Source of the DNA: Panopea generosa
Taxonomy: Eukaryota > Mollusca > Bivalvia > Adapedonta > Hiatellidae
Length of the DNA stretch: 64,000 bases
Assembly (NCBI GenBank): GCA_029582155.1
Contig: CM055896.1
Span: 7,456,624 to 7,520,623, forward strand
Reading direction: 5' to 3'
Part shown: positions 1 through 12,700 of the stretch, piece by piece
Position numbering within the stretch: the stretch's first letter is position 1
Layout of the letters: every line of letters starts with the position of its first letter
The notes under the pieces: model-generated
Seen by the model: only the letters and a program-made list of their open reading frames with translations
Database searches by the model: none
Told to the model about the DNA's origin: nothing
Translations under genes and position numbers: made by a program

Positions 1-164
1 TTAACAATCTATGTACAATATATAAACAAACATTTACATATCAGTGACAGATATAGTGTTTAAGATTATTTTATTTACTCAACCTCAAAACGATAATTGA
101 CTTATGGTTATTTTTTTTTTTTAAATAAAAACTATAATACAGTTCTGTTACATATCATTTAAAC
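1..164. other. AT-rich sequence, no gene seen
   Basis: Short AT-rich lead-in to the first minisatellite. No coding, RNA or repeat signal is visible. Confidence 0.6.
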
Positions 165-167
165 ATT

Positions 168-480
168 TGTAACACTGATGGTTGTAACACTGAATGTTGT
201 AACACTTATGGTTGTACCACAGATGGTGTAACAACACTGATGTTTGTAACACTTATGGTTGTATCACTAATGGTTGTAACACTGATGGTGATGTAAAACT
301 GATGGTTGTAACACTGATGGTGATGTAACACTGATGGTTGTAACACTGATGGTGTTATAACACTGATGTTTGTAACACTGATGGTTATATCACTAATGGT
401 TGTAACACTGATGGTGATGTAACACTGATGGTTGTAACACTAATGATTGTAACACTGACGGTTGTAACACTGATGGATGA
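168..480. repeat. ~15-bp minisatellite (gttgtaacactgatg)
   Basis: Imperfect tandem copies of a roughly 15-bp unit, gttgtaacactgatg, with point changes and small indels such as gtgatg in place of gttg. About twenty copies are visible. Open frames running into its right edge carry no recognisable protein. Confidence 0.9.
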
Positions 481-850
481 AGCACTTATGTTTGCTAACT
501 ATGCATGCAGTGGCTTTATGTCACTTATTACAATATTTGAGAAAGAAAATAGGCTTATTTCATATATGGGTAACTAATCATTCCCTTTCAGATTTTTTTA
601 ATAATTACTTTTTCTTAAATATTTATAAGATAAATGTCTTATGCTACACAAAGTTTGACATCTTACATTTCATCAGAGACCTAAAGGAAAATCTACGTTG
701 AAGATACCGTAGATATTTATATGTTCTAGAAGATGTTCACTGAAGTATGTCTTGCTATCAACGCAATTAAGTAGCTGTGGAAATTTATTATCTTGAACAC
801 AGACGTGATCAATAAACAAATGACATAAAAGATTTTGTTGTGTTAAATGA

Positions 851-894
851 AAACAAACAAACAAACAAACAAACAAACAAACAAACAAACAAAC
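851..894. repeat. (AAAC)n microsatellite
   Basis: Eleven uninterrupted aaac tetranucleotides. The minus-strand frame across it reads as alternating Val/Cys/Leu/Phe, a simple-repeat translation and not a protein. Confidence 0.97.
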
Positions 895-2470
895 ACGTAC
901 CGGGGACTCTAAGTGTTTTTGTAGTAATTTCTTTTCTCAAGCTTACTTCCTTTCTTTAAGTTTTCATTTGTATTGAAAATTGTTGTCATATCGTTAAACT
1001 CATTACTGCCAATCTGCCTTGTTCTTTAATTATAAACATAATGCACAAGTAAATGCACAAGTAAAATAAAGCAAAGTTTCAGCAAAAGCCAAATATACGT
1101 TAGTTATACCTGCGTAGCTGTAATATACTCATACAATGTTTTTCCATATTATGTAAATGTATATTCAAATATGACAATAAACTATCCAGATATATTCCAA
1201 CTATATTGTCTTTTATGCCTAAATGGACATGAGTGGTATACTTTTATTCACCATATCATTTTAGTTAACAATCTCTATCGAATATTCGATATTGTATCAC
1301 GATTTTACGTGTAGTATTCGTATATTTATTCCGAAACTGCATAACAATGTTCTAAAATCGAGGAAGATCTCGTTCTGTCCGTAAATTGCATCAAGTATTG
1401 AATGAATAAAATAACGACTATAGACCATGTCTATGATATTATATAATTATATTGAACTCATGTTTCACTTATTTCATCATAGGTGCTATTTATGCAGTCT
1501 CCAAGATTGAATTCTAAAACTATATCAGCTTTTTAACTTTGAAAGCAACGAAGTGAGAAATAGTTTCGGACACTATAAAAACACAAAAATCATTAAACAA
1601 ACGAATAATGGCACAGTGTATGTATATATAATAATCTGTAAGAATATTTGCTTATCGTTTTGCGTCTGCGTTTTTGCCGGGCTTTATGCCAAAGGCATAG
1701 TCCTGCGTATGTCGTCGTGATCTAGTGTTGCAGTGTTGATTACCGCCAAAATGATCATACGCGGCAGGGACTACATTTTATTACTTGAGTATCATATTTT
1801 TATGTATTCAAAATAAGCAAAACATATTTTGGACATTGCATAATGTCATTTAATAAAAAACATTTCATGAAATAAATCAAACGCTACAAAAACATTAACC
1901 AAATTAGGACGGCGTATGAATGTATCTATTAAGGACGGGATATCAGTACTTTATAGTAGTTTGATTATATATCTTCATTTATACACTACATGATTGAATT
2001 ATGTGTTTTAATAATGATTGAACGTTCATAAACATTTTTAACCATGATGGTATATACAGCATTGATGTTGATACTGCTGCTCCCGCTGTTCATTACGGTT
2101 TGTTACATTAATAAGTACTGAATTTTATGTAATGATAAAACGCGATTTCATTATATACCCTTTATTAATGAAAATACATATATCGTCTTTTTTTTCATTG
2201 TAGCATTTTGTTAAATCTAGTTAATTCATTGAAATAAATATTAACTCAGTCTGCTGACATTTGTATTTACTGAAGAAGTATATAGAGGATTTACATGTGA
2301 CTTCTAGTTTATTATTGAATGTATCAAACGAGTTGGCAAAATTATATTATGCGAGGCTCTACAGATTATTATAAATTCAATAATAAATAAGCACGAATGT
2401 AAAATTGTTTAAAAAAAACAACAATACTAGGACAAACGGTATATTTTTAAGATCACCTTTACATAAAAAA
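895..2470. other. Gene-free AT-rich stretch
   Basis: No open frame of note, no tRNA-like boxes and no tandem structure were seen. A sequence at about 1677-1790 (tgccgggctttatgcc and onward) is slightly GC-richer and could be an old repeat, but nothing identifies it. Confidence 0.5.
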
Positions 2471-2478
2471 AATAAAAT

Positions 2479-2795
2479 TACTACTACTACTACTAATACT
2501 GCTATTACTACTACGACTGCTGCTGCTGCTGCTGCTGCTGCTACTACTACTAATATTACTACTCCTACTAATACTGCTAATGCTGCTGCTGCTGCTACTA
2601 CTACTACTTATACTAATACTGCTACTGCTAATGCTGCTGCTGCTACTACTACTACTACTACTACTAATACTGCTACTGATAATGCTGCTGCTGCTACTAC
2701 TACTACTAATACTAATACTGCTAATGCTGCTGCTGCTGCTGCTACTACTACTACTTATTCTACTACTACTTATACTACTTCTACTACTACTATAA
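2479..2795. repeat. Compound trinucleotide repeat (ACT/GCT)n
   Basis: Alternating blocks of act and gct trinucleotides with aat interruptions, about 315 bp. All three plus frames stay open, reading as Thr/Ala/Asn or Leu/Ile tracts, which is what a stop-free triplet repeat gives. No splice-flanked coding context surrounds it. Confidence 0.92.
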
Positions 2796-3041
2796 AGAAA
2801 GGGTCAGTCATTGTCTGACGTAACGTTTAAAAATAACCTCATTTATATGTCTGGGTGAGTAGAAACGTGGTTCGGAATTTTATCGTACGAGCGATGAACT
2901 GGTAGTGATGTAACACTGTGTTAATATCAAAAACATGTCATGGTTTTATTACACTCGTGCATCGTAAATTATGTGATAATTCTTAATGGTTAGAGTATAT
3001 GGTCTTGTGACTATTTATTCTTATGTTTTATTCACCTGGCA

Positions 3042-3384
3042 ATGGACAATTTCTGAAATATTTTCTGTCACTTTCGGTAATCGAACCAACGACCCATATG
3101 GCGTCAGCGCCGAGCAAGTAAATGATAATGACGACGTCTCTACCGACTGCGGCAAGACAACAACGAAAAAAACGTTGTGCAAACAACGCATAGGCAATTA
3201 TTGATGTGCACGGGATATATGGGTATTTTTTATTATATCTAAATTCTAATTTTATATTATTCCCACTTGTTATACCTGAGTGGAAAGGAGTGACACATGT
3301 GTTGTTCATCTGACTACGGACAGTTCTGTAAATATTTCCTGTCACCCGCATCCCCTGCGGCGTCAGCGCCAAGCAAGTAAATGA
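3042..3384. repeat. Two diverged copies of a ~75-bp sequence
   Basis: The stretch at 3042-3125 recurs at 3314-3384 in the same orientation. Both contain ggaca-tt-ctg-aaatattt-ctgtcac followed by ggcgtcagcgcc, then agcaagtaaatga. The spacing is about 270 bp. This is either a local duplication or two ends of an unrecognised dispersed repeat. Confidence 0.7.
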
Positions 3385-3947
3385 GTGTCCGATGATTACA
3401 AACATTATATAAATGCACACATTCAGAGTAATTATAACAGAGCACTTAAAATAGTTTATTATAACAGTGCATACTTAAAGAAATATACTTTTTCAAATAA
3501 CATACACAACATGCTTTCTTAAATATAATTATGTTAAACAATTTTCCATATTCTCGTATATCTCTCAACACATTTAAAAAAAACATATCCCTTCTCCAAA
3601 CCTTCTCGGTTTTGATTCAATTGAAAGCCAAACATTTATTTATAAAACTGAATAGAACTTAAAATAAAACAAAAGCATATTTTAAAAATCAGTTAGAAAT
3701 GAGAGACAGCACACTTCACACACAACATAGGATATTATTTAAAGAGTTGATTGATCTCGTTGATCTGATTCAAAAGGTGTTTTTTTCTTTTTCAACCACC
3801 GTGACTTACCTATTACATTATGCTTATACAACATCATGAATGTATAAATACTAGTCATCAAAATAGTTGTGTTACCAAAATATTTGTTCGTATATTTAAC
3901 GTCATTGTTATGGTATCACGGACTAACAGACTATTATATAACATAAT

Positions 3948-4143
3948 CACTCTTTCCTGGGATCCTGGAAGGTACTCGTGCACATAACTGATAACTTCCT
4001 CACTTGAATCAGCGGTGAGAGCAAATGACATTGAGACACAACGTCATATATCAACCATGACGAAGGCTGTGGCCGGGCGATGATTCGAACTCACGACTCC
4101 TGGATTGAAAGTAAGGCACGTTGCCAACTAAACGACCTGGACC
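3948..4143 (-). mobile_element. tRNA-derived SINE, family 1, copy 1
   Basis: On the minus strand the element begins with a tRNA-like head. A polymerase III A-box-like sequence (ttagttggcaacgtg) lies around 4110-4130 and a B-box (gagttcgaatc) around 4088-4098. The body matches the copies at 19169, 19468 and 31822, including the words gatcctgg-aggt, actgataactt and cacttgaatcagcggtgagag. The 3' tail is missing here. The copy is diverged and presumably inactive. Confidence 0.8.
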
Positions 4144-6450
4144 CGTTTTTTTTTACAAAAAACACACTGTATAAATATATTGATACAAGCTCCATTTTCT
4201 ACAATGCTTGTTATGAATGCATCAAATATGAATATGTTTGTGGAATTCTGTAAATAAAAAGAAATCATCGTTAAAAATGAATAAAAACGTTCACGGCATG
4301 TAATTATGATATTCATTTATTGCAATGTTAATTTTGAATATACATGTGGTTATGCAATCACAAAAATGTTTGTGTAAATTGGCAACATAAATAGCAACCA
4401 TCCGAGTACTATACTCAACGTCTTTGAAAACGCAAGTATGGGTATTGTATCAAATCAAGATATGACTTGAACGATATACCAAGACCAAACTTTCTTACTT
4501 TGATTTTCAATTTAATTCCGAATATTTCATCACTTTAAAGCGCAAATTTAACAAATTCATTGCGGTCGATATATATGAACCGATAAAAATGATAAGAAAC
4601 ATACTCAATATTAAAAGAAATTGCGTTTTTAAGGCGTTAAGTATAGTATCACAACGGATTACACAAAGTTTTTTAAACCAAAACATTTGCATGGTTATGA
4701 TTATTATTGTACAGTGTCTTTATTACTAAACTGCCAGTGGGTTATCTGACCAATAATATAAACCTAAAACATGAGTAATTACCAAGGTTGCATGACAAAA
4801 TGAGAAACAATTATATCATCAAATAAAATCATCGCAGATTCGAGTTCATTTAGCTAGTTCAATTATATAAAGCTACAATGAGCATGTATGTCATGTCCTA
4901 ATATATTACACAGATTGCTAAATTGACATAAAACAATGGTTTTCTATGCTTGTTACATATATTACGTGTATCAACAGAAATACTACTGGTACATGTTGAT
5001 TTCAAACTGCAACAATTGTTAAGTGTTCATAACAAATGCACTTTCCTTAGTTCAAATACACTTTTCAAGACTTTTGCTTAAGAAATATATACTCATTAAC
5101 ATTTTGTCTTACATACTGTTAAAATAAGTTTGATAACAAAAAACACTGTCTCTTCTGATGTTCTTGAGAATAAAGAATTTCAGTTTCAAGCACATAATAT
5201 GCATATTGTTTGAGTCAATAATGATGAAATTTAAGTTCTCAGACTTTATTTGAATGTATGCTTTGTTCTATCATGATATCACCATAGTGTGGACAACCGT
5301 GTGGTGTATGTGTAAGATATGGAGATTGACAACTATGATAACAAACCAAGGTTAATAACACTTCTGAAAGTTATGCGAGTATAAATATGCTATATAAATA
5401 AAGACATTGCCTGAAGAGAAGTGTGTATAGTTCTATATAAAGACGTTTTCAAATATTTCTTTAAATTTATGTGCCAATAATGTTGGATATTGCACACGAG
5501 CAGCACTTCAGTTGTCAAACAAATCGTGCTAAAACATCAAACATTTTTTTGCGTAGTTTCACTCATTTTTGCTTAGACGTCGTTACATAAATTATCTATG
5601 TCAATGGTTTCTTTTTAAAAATATATTGATATATTTACTCGAAATCAATTTTTGTCTTACACGGGATAATACAAAACTACGACATTCACAAAAAACATGG
5701 AGATGTTCAATTTGTTCACACCATTGAAAATCCTATATATCCTACGAATCTAGTTCTAATTTGAACGCTCATTGACTTTGAAGCTTGCATTAATAATACT
5801 ACCCTGGTGTTAGTCAATGAAACAAACGGTGTAAAAAATCTCCAAGATGTGTTTATAATTTCTCGAATGCCTTTAACAGTTCAGAACAAAATTGAACATA
5901 TGCCTTCAGGAAGTATACATACATGTCAAAAATACAAAATAATTACGTGTGACAACATTTGAAAGAAACGCAAAATTCTACACTACAAATCAATGTGCGC
6001 GCAAGAAACTATCGCGGAGAATGATGACATGTGACAAAAACAACAAGGAAGTTAAAGCAAGTTTGACATATTTTAAGTTCAAAAGAGGTTTTCTACAATA
6101 GAGATAAAAATAGAAGAAATCTAGGAATATAATAATTACATTTACGACTAGTATCCGAATAGCATATGAACATGTATATATTTATACATGTATATATTTA
6201 AAAAACATTCATCTTTCAATTACTGTTAGTTGCAATAAAGAAAACAACGTTAATTTCTGTGATTTTTTAACCCGTGCAGCAATAACATTTTTAATGGATG
6301 TGTTGTTATATTAATTTTGCATATGAATGTTTTTTTTTATTAAATTAAAGTGGATTGATATCGTTCACATTCACAAGCATATTGCTTTTGTATACAATTA
6401 TAACACACAAATATTTTTTTAATATGTTAACCTTAACGGAACTAATCCGT
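4144..6450. other. Gene-free AT-rich stretch
   Basis: About 2.3 kb with many stops in every frame. Short frames here have no family resemblance. No RNA gene or tandem repeat is visible. Confidence 0.5.
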
Positions 6451-6612
6451 AACCGGGGCGGTAGTGTAATGGATACATTGCTGGCCGCTCACACCAGAGG
6501 TTGCGGGTTCGACCCCAGCTCGACCCAATGCCTCTTATAAAACAACACCCCGTACTGGTTCTACCCAGGAAGCGGTTCATATAAGCTCTGAGCTTTCATC
6601 GCAATCGAGTTA
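6451..6612 (+). mobile_element. tRNA-Val-derived SINE, family 2, copy 1
   Basis: The head (ggtagtgtaatggatac, a CTCACAC anticodon-like loop, then gcgggttcgacccc) resembles tRNA-Val(CAC). It is followed by a body with tactggttctacccaggaag and aagctctgagcttt. The same body is found in reverse at 32672-32837 and, behind a different head, at 60407-60605. It cannot be a working tRNA: there is no matching acceptor stem and the sequence runs on into a SINE body. Confidence 0.82.
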
Positions 6613-7900
6613 AAAAACATCGTTATAAACTACAGGAAATAATGAAGTACTCTTTGTTTAAATAGATAAAAAAAACTCATTAACAATGCTGAAATAGAAT
6701 ATGCAAAACCACAATCATGCAGTATTTTAACTATTCTTTATCATTAATACAATAAGTAAAAGCAGGTTTATATACATTTTACAAAACAATATATGTTTTA
6801 CTCCAATTATTATATATATATGATTACACTATAATAATGTGTTTTGTAAAAAGAGTATTTTCTGAATTTACCATACTCGTATGCGCTAGATATATATGCT
6901 TACGTTTGGTCTTTCCGTCTTTATATACATGTAAGCATTTGTTTACTAGAGTTTTCCGAAATGTTTTTGTAGTGATAAAAAAATAATAGTAATATTACTG
7001 CAATAATGGAACAATTTGTTAGAAGGCATGTGATGCATGCTGTACAGATCGATAAAATCGATATTATGTCCATTAATACAATTGGAACATGCCCGTGTAA
7101 TGTCATTTGAAGTAAATTGCAGTGAATACTAGTATCTAGGGTTGTCAATCTCGTTGAGTCAATGCAACTATAGCAATAGTTCTGATAAATATTCGAGGAT
7201 CTGTTCGATTTTTTTATCTGTAAATCTACTTTTAAGTCAGGAAACATAGCGAGGAATCTGACTTAAAATATTTACAATTATTTTGTATTCCCTTTCGGAT
7301 GATGTTTTTTGTTTGATATACCGATACTTCTTGTAGCATCTACAGATTGTTCACCTCTCCTGTGTAACTGTTTATACCAGTTTGCATGAAGTAGTTACTG
7401 TCAAAATAACAGTGATATAAATAGTTTGGTGTACCAGGGAGTCATGTCAGTATTAACACGAACATTTAATACGCAATTCTCAATAAACATCATATCTGTC
7501 AATTTTTTGCCTTTATATTTTTGCAGATTTTGTTTGAAAACCTATCATAAAAAGTCGAAAATCACCATCTTATGTAATCTTTCCTATTTTTCCATATTGA
7601 TGTATCCTTATATTTCAAACGAAAATGCATACCCTTATATCTAGTACAAGAACATCGATTACATAAAATTTAGGGTTCTGTTTATTAAGTATATTCGTCA
7701 CAATCAAGCAATTCAACTTTTAAAACCTTTACAGCTATTAAATTATCAATCCAATATTGGCTATTATATGTCAATTTCCCGTTATGTTTTCACTTTAATG
7801 ATATGTTTCGTTTTACACACATTTGCAAACCGTGATACTCTAAGATTATTCCAAGGCTATATTAATAATACAGTTTTAAAAAAACCACCAACACGTAAAA
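6613..7900. other. Gene-free AT-rich stretch
   Basis: No supported gene. Frames of 70-110 codons on both strands are hydrophobic AT-driven translations with no recognised motif. Confidence 0.5.
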
Positions 7901-7904
7901 ACCG

Positions 7905-8110
7905 TTAGTTAAAATTTAATACCGACGTTTCGGCATATCGCCTTAATCATGGTATAATAAATATATAAAAACAGGCAGTCACGTCACATAACGTGACGTT
8001 AATATAGCGGGAAAAACAAATGAGCCGTGTTGCGCGAAATTCGACTCAAAGAAATATTCATCCAGGAGCCAAACACGCGACAAGACGCGGCTCATATAGA
8101 ATATTGTCGC
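7905..8110 (-). mobile_element. Penelope-like element remnant with hammerhead-like motif
   Basis: On the minus strand, positions 7952-7921 read catgattaaggcgatatgcc and then gaaacgtcggtat. A short GGC/GCC hairpin sits between a degraded CTGATGA box and GAAAC, with outer arms atacc/ggtat. This arrangement resembles the hammerhead motif common in Penelope-like retroelements. The CTGATGA box is damaged (catgatta), so activity is unlikely. The call is inference from motif layout only; the neighbouring 150 bp is unusually GC-rich and may belong to the same relic. Confidence 0.4.
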
Positions 8111-8561
8111 AAACACAAGTACATGAAATATCGGATCGAAACGATACTAAAATTCCTATAAGGCTATATTAAAGAATATCTAATTTACATTGTTTTTTCA
8201 AACAGTCAGCTGGTATTGAATTGCACAACTGTGTGCGTATATATACATCACTAGTAAAATACTATCAAAATCCTCAATAACTATAAACAGTCAAACGAAA
8301 GTTATTTATAAAGTTTTGAATAGTGTTACATATGTCGGTTCATATACCCAATGCAAAATAATATGTATCTTGTTTTGGTCGACGACGCTATTAGTATGTA
8401 TAAAAGTGTTAAATTCATCACAGGAAACAAAATAAATCATTTAGAAATGTAATTAAAAATTCATTGATCATTATAAAAGGGAAAAACGGCAAAAATCGAC
8501 CGAAAAATACATGCCTTTAGGGGCCGCTGTTAGCAAGAAACTGCGGTACTGTATTGAAGAA

Positions 8562-8585
8562 AACACACACACACACACACACACA
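8562..8585. repeat. (AC)n microsatellite
   Basis: Twelve ac dinucleotides just downstream of the 3' end of HSPA12-like gene A. Confidence 0.95.
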
Positions 8586-8688
8586 TCTTCTTAGTATAAG
8601 TGTACAGATTGTTGATATTTTACGCCAGATGGTAAACAAATTGGATACAGATACCGCAAATTATCTCAATTTAGTCAGTATTAACGTT

Positions 8689-9746
8689 TTAACCTAAAAA
8701 GTTAACAGTTGCTGTTGTTATTTCTCCGGATTTCTCATCTTCACCCTTCACTTCAATTTCAGTACCTCCAAATAAAAAGCTAACCCATACCGTCCTGTCT
8801 AGGCTTCTATCATGGTCAATTAAGTCGACTGTTAATTTCCCAATATGTGTGCACCCTTGGTCGACGTACATCGGATTTTTTAATTCTGATGCGTATATTT
8901 CGAACTTGATGCGTTTTTGATCATGGTTTGTCGGGTAGTATTTTTTCCTTTTGAGTACTTTACCCACCGTAACAGTATTATCTTTTTCGGCGTGCTTTGA
9001 AAATAAGTCTTTACATCTCACTCCACTATCCCTTGTAACACGCTTGCTTTCTATATGAACCCCCTCTTTAAAAGGCCTTTCATAGTAAACGCCATAAGTG
9101 TACTTTAAGACTCTTTCTGTAATTGATGTTGGGTTGTGGCCAAAAATCACAGCCCCTTTCATGATGGCAGAAGCTGGATCGGGAGGAACTATCACGCATG
9201 TCTCGGGAAACGTCGTCTTCACGGCATGTTGCAACATCAAGGATTCGGAGAACCCACCGACCATCAGTATTGCTTTCACATCCTTAACATCTTTATGTCT
9301 CATCAAGGTTTTCATGTGAGTTATTGTCATCTTTATCGAGCAATCAAACAAACTCTTAAAAAGACTGGGTTGACATTTAATTTTGTCTCCTCCAAATTCG
9401 ATGTCTTCGGAGTATTTAGATACAGCAATGGCTTCGCCAAGGCTTTGTCTTTTTATGTTCTTGTACATTTTGGCTAATGACATCGGGAACTTCAAGTTGA
9501 TTCGTGAGTTCTTTTCAGGTTTTATTGTTTTTTTCTTTACCTCGAAATCTCGCCAAAGGTCAATCCAGTCCTCCGTTTCTGTTTTCTTGAAGTCATCATA
9601 GACTTTTTCCCCGACCAGATCGAACAGGAGATTCTCAAACGCTTCGTCAACTAGTATACCTCCCCACCCGCCACCAGTAGCAGCATGCACCTCCTTTAGG
9701 CCACCTGAATGCGTTATTTCATGAACTGTTATATCGATCGTTCCGC
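8689..9746 (-). CDS. HSPA12-like gene A, last exon
   Basis: From acceptor attacag|GC to TAA, 351 residues. It completes GGGTIDITVHE, then GGGWGGILVDEAFENLL, the lobe-II segment with WIDLWRDFEVKKKTI, the adenosine motif ILMVGGFSESLMLQ with PDPASAIMKGAVIFG, and a beta-rich C-terminus ending FLFGGTEIEVKGEDEKSGE. Plus-strand frames inside 9098-9601 are antisense shadows. Confidence 0.93.
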
Positions 9747-12700
9747 CTGTAATACAAGACATTCAACTTAAACATTCATACAATCGGTATAAAGTTATTT
9801 GAACAAATATATAAAATGCTGCATATGCAATGTTTATTGCTTCTTATGTGTGGTATAGAGGTAGAGAGTATGGGTTGTTTGTACCTCTCAATATTTGCAA
9901 AAAAAAACAATTATTAATTTCATTCATTTGAAAAAAAAAACCGGATGTTTGACACATTTAGGTATGAAGAAGTCAACTCCATCAACTAGTTTGTAACAAG
10001 CTAAGTCTGGTGTGATTAACAATAGTAATAAGGAATACATACATTACAATCAAAAACATAAATGAAAATAAACAATGATCGGCTTTCAATAGAAAGGGTT
10101 GTCTTTATGTTGAATGATGACCCGCCTATGAGTTGATGACCATATACCAGATATAATCTTTATGATTATTGCTCTTGAATGTTTAAATATATACCTCCAG
10201 CGTCCAAAATTATGTATCTCGTTCCTGGTTTGAACTTAGATACTGACATATACTGTTCTCCTGCAGCCACGTCAACAGAGAGGTGACGACACACAATGGA
10301 TGCCGCCTCTGGTTCCAAAGCTATGACTAGCTTATTTGTGTCAAGCCCAGCCTGGAATAATAATAAATGTACAATTGGCAAATAATCGTATTGTATTTTT
10401 TCCCACATTGTCTTATCAATTTCCAACATACCAATATTAGGATATTTTGATATAATTACTAACAAATCTATGTATTATAAAACAGTAAAATTGTATTTAT
10501 CTTTCCCTTACATGATCTACAACATGTTTAGTACGTATAGCATATCTTCTCTTCGTAAGTTGATATACATTATTAAACTATATCCTTGATTTTGCAGAGG
10601 GCCGATGACTAGTCTGCTTTTGCCATATTCGACCCTAGTCTATCCCAGAACCCAAATCAGGTCTGTTAACCCCCAATGAAAACGCTGGGAATTCTATGCC
10701 TGTCCCACAATTCAGAGCAGGTGAACTCTTACTAAAATATGACGTCATCAAACGTTCAGTTGAAACAACTGACCAATCAACGTGCTCAAATGTTGCTTTC
10801 CCAACATTGCAATTTAACGGACCCTATCGGAAGAGCTTGGTCCGTTTTACAGACTAGTTCAATCCGGTGAAGATCGTACCCAGTCACGAAGAAATAAAAC
10901 TCCAATTATCCGATTTTAATTTAACACATTTGTTTATGAAATATGATTTCATATAAACACGGGTCTTATTAGTATGACAGCTGAAAGGAGTGTACCTTCG
11001 CTTACTTTAATGTATTTCACGTATTTTCAATAACTCAAACGATATTGATCAACATTAACAATGGAGTCTGTACACACAATGATGATATGCTAATGATAAT
11101 TACTGCTGGCAGTTACAACACCATTTCCCGAAAATTGCACACTACGATGTGCAGCTAACGACATATATGTTTAAAATAGGCTCATATATAGCAGCGGAGG
11201 TCACCGACGCTAGACATCATACAACAAAAACAACAACATAGAATAGGTTTATATACAGCAGAGGTGGTCTGCGACGCTAGACACAATACACCAACAACAT
11301 AAAATAGGTTAATATACAGCAGCGGTGGTCCGCGACGCTAGACATCATACAACAACAACATAAAATAGTTAAATATACAGCAGCGGTGGTCCGCGACGCT
11401 AGACATCATACAACAACATAAACTAGGTAAATATACAGCAGCGGTGGTCCGCGACGCTAGACATCATACAACAACATAAAATAGGTTAATATACAGCAGT
11501 GGTGGTCCGTGACGCTACACATCATACAACAACATAAAATAGGTTAATATACAGCAGCGGTGGTACGCGACGCTAGACATCATACAACAACATAAAATAG
11601 GTTAATATACAGCAAAGGAGGTCCGCGACGCTAGACATCATACAACAACAACAACAACATATAATAGGTTAATATACAGCAGCGGTGGTCCGCGACGCTA
11701 GACGTTATACAACAACATAAAATAGGTTAATATACACCGCGACGCTAGACATCATACAACAACATAAAATAGGTCAATATAGAGCAGCGGTGGTCCGCGA
11801 CGCTAGACATCATACAACAACATAAAATAGGTTAATATACAGCAGCGGTGGTCCGCGACGTTAGACATCATACAACAACATAAAATAGGTTAATATACAG
11901 CAGCGGTGGTCCACGACGCTAGACATCATAAACAACATAAAATAGGTTAATATACAGCAGCGGTGGTCCGCGACGCTAGACATCATACAACAACATAAAA
12001 TAGGTTAATATACAGCAGCGATGGTCCGCGACGCTAGACATAATACAACAACATAAAATAGGTTAATATACAGCAGCGGTGGTCCGTGACGCTAGACATC
12101 ATACAACAACAACATAAAATATGTTAATATACAGCAGCGGTGGTCTGCGACGCTTAACATCATACAACAACATAAAATAGGTTAATATACAGTAGCGGTG
12201 GTCCGCGACGCTAGACATCATACAACAACATAAAATAAGTTAATATACAGCAGCGGTGGTCCGCGACGCTAGACATCATACACTAACATAAAATAGATTA
12301 ATATACAGCAGCGGAGGTCTGCGACGCTAGACATCATACAACAGCAACATAAAATAGGTTAATATACAGCGGCGATGGTCTGCGACGCTTAACATCATAC
12401 AACAACATAAAATAGGTTAATATACAGCAGCGGAGGTCTGCGACGCAAGACATCATACAACAACATAAAATAGGTTAATATACAGCAGCGGTGGTCCGCG
12501 ACGCTAGACATCATACAACAGCATAAAATAGGTTAATATACAGCAGCGGTGGTCCGCGAAGCTAGACATCATACAACAACATAAAATAGGTTAATATACA
12601 GCAGCGGTGGTCCGCGAAGCTAGACATCATAAAACAACATAAAATAGGTTAATATACAGCAGCGGAGGTCTGCGACGCTAGACATAATACAGCAACATAA

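Noticed and set aside
2405..2818. 137-codon frame rich in Thr, Ala and Asn
   Set aside because: It is a stop-free translation of an act/gct trinucleotide repeat; all three frames are open and no gene context surrounds it.
9098..9601. Plus-strand frames opposite the last exon of gene A
   Set aside because: Antisense shadows of a strongly supported HSPA12 exon.
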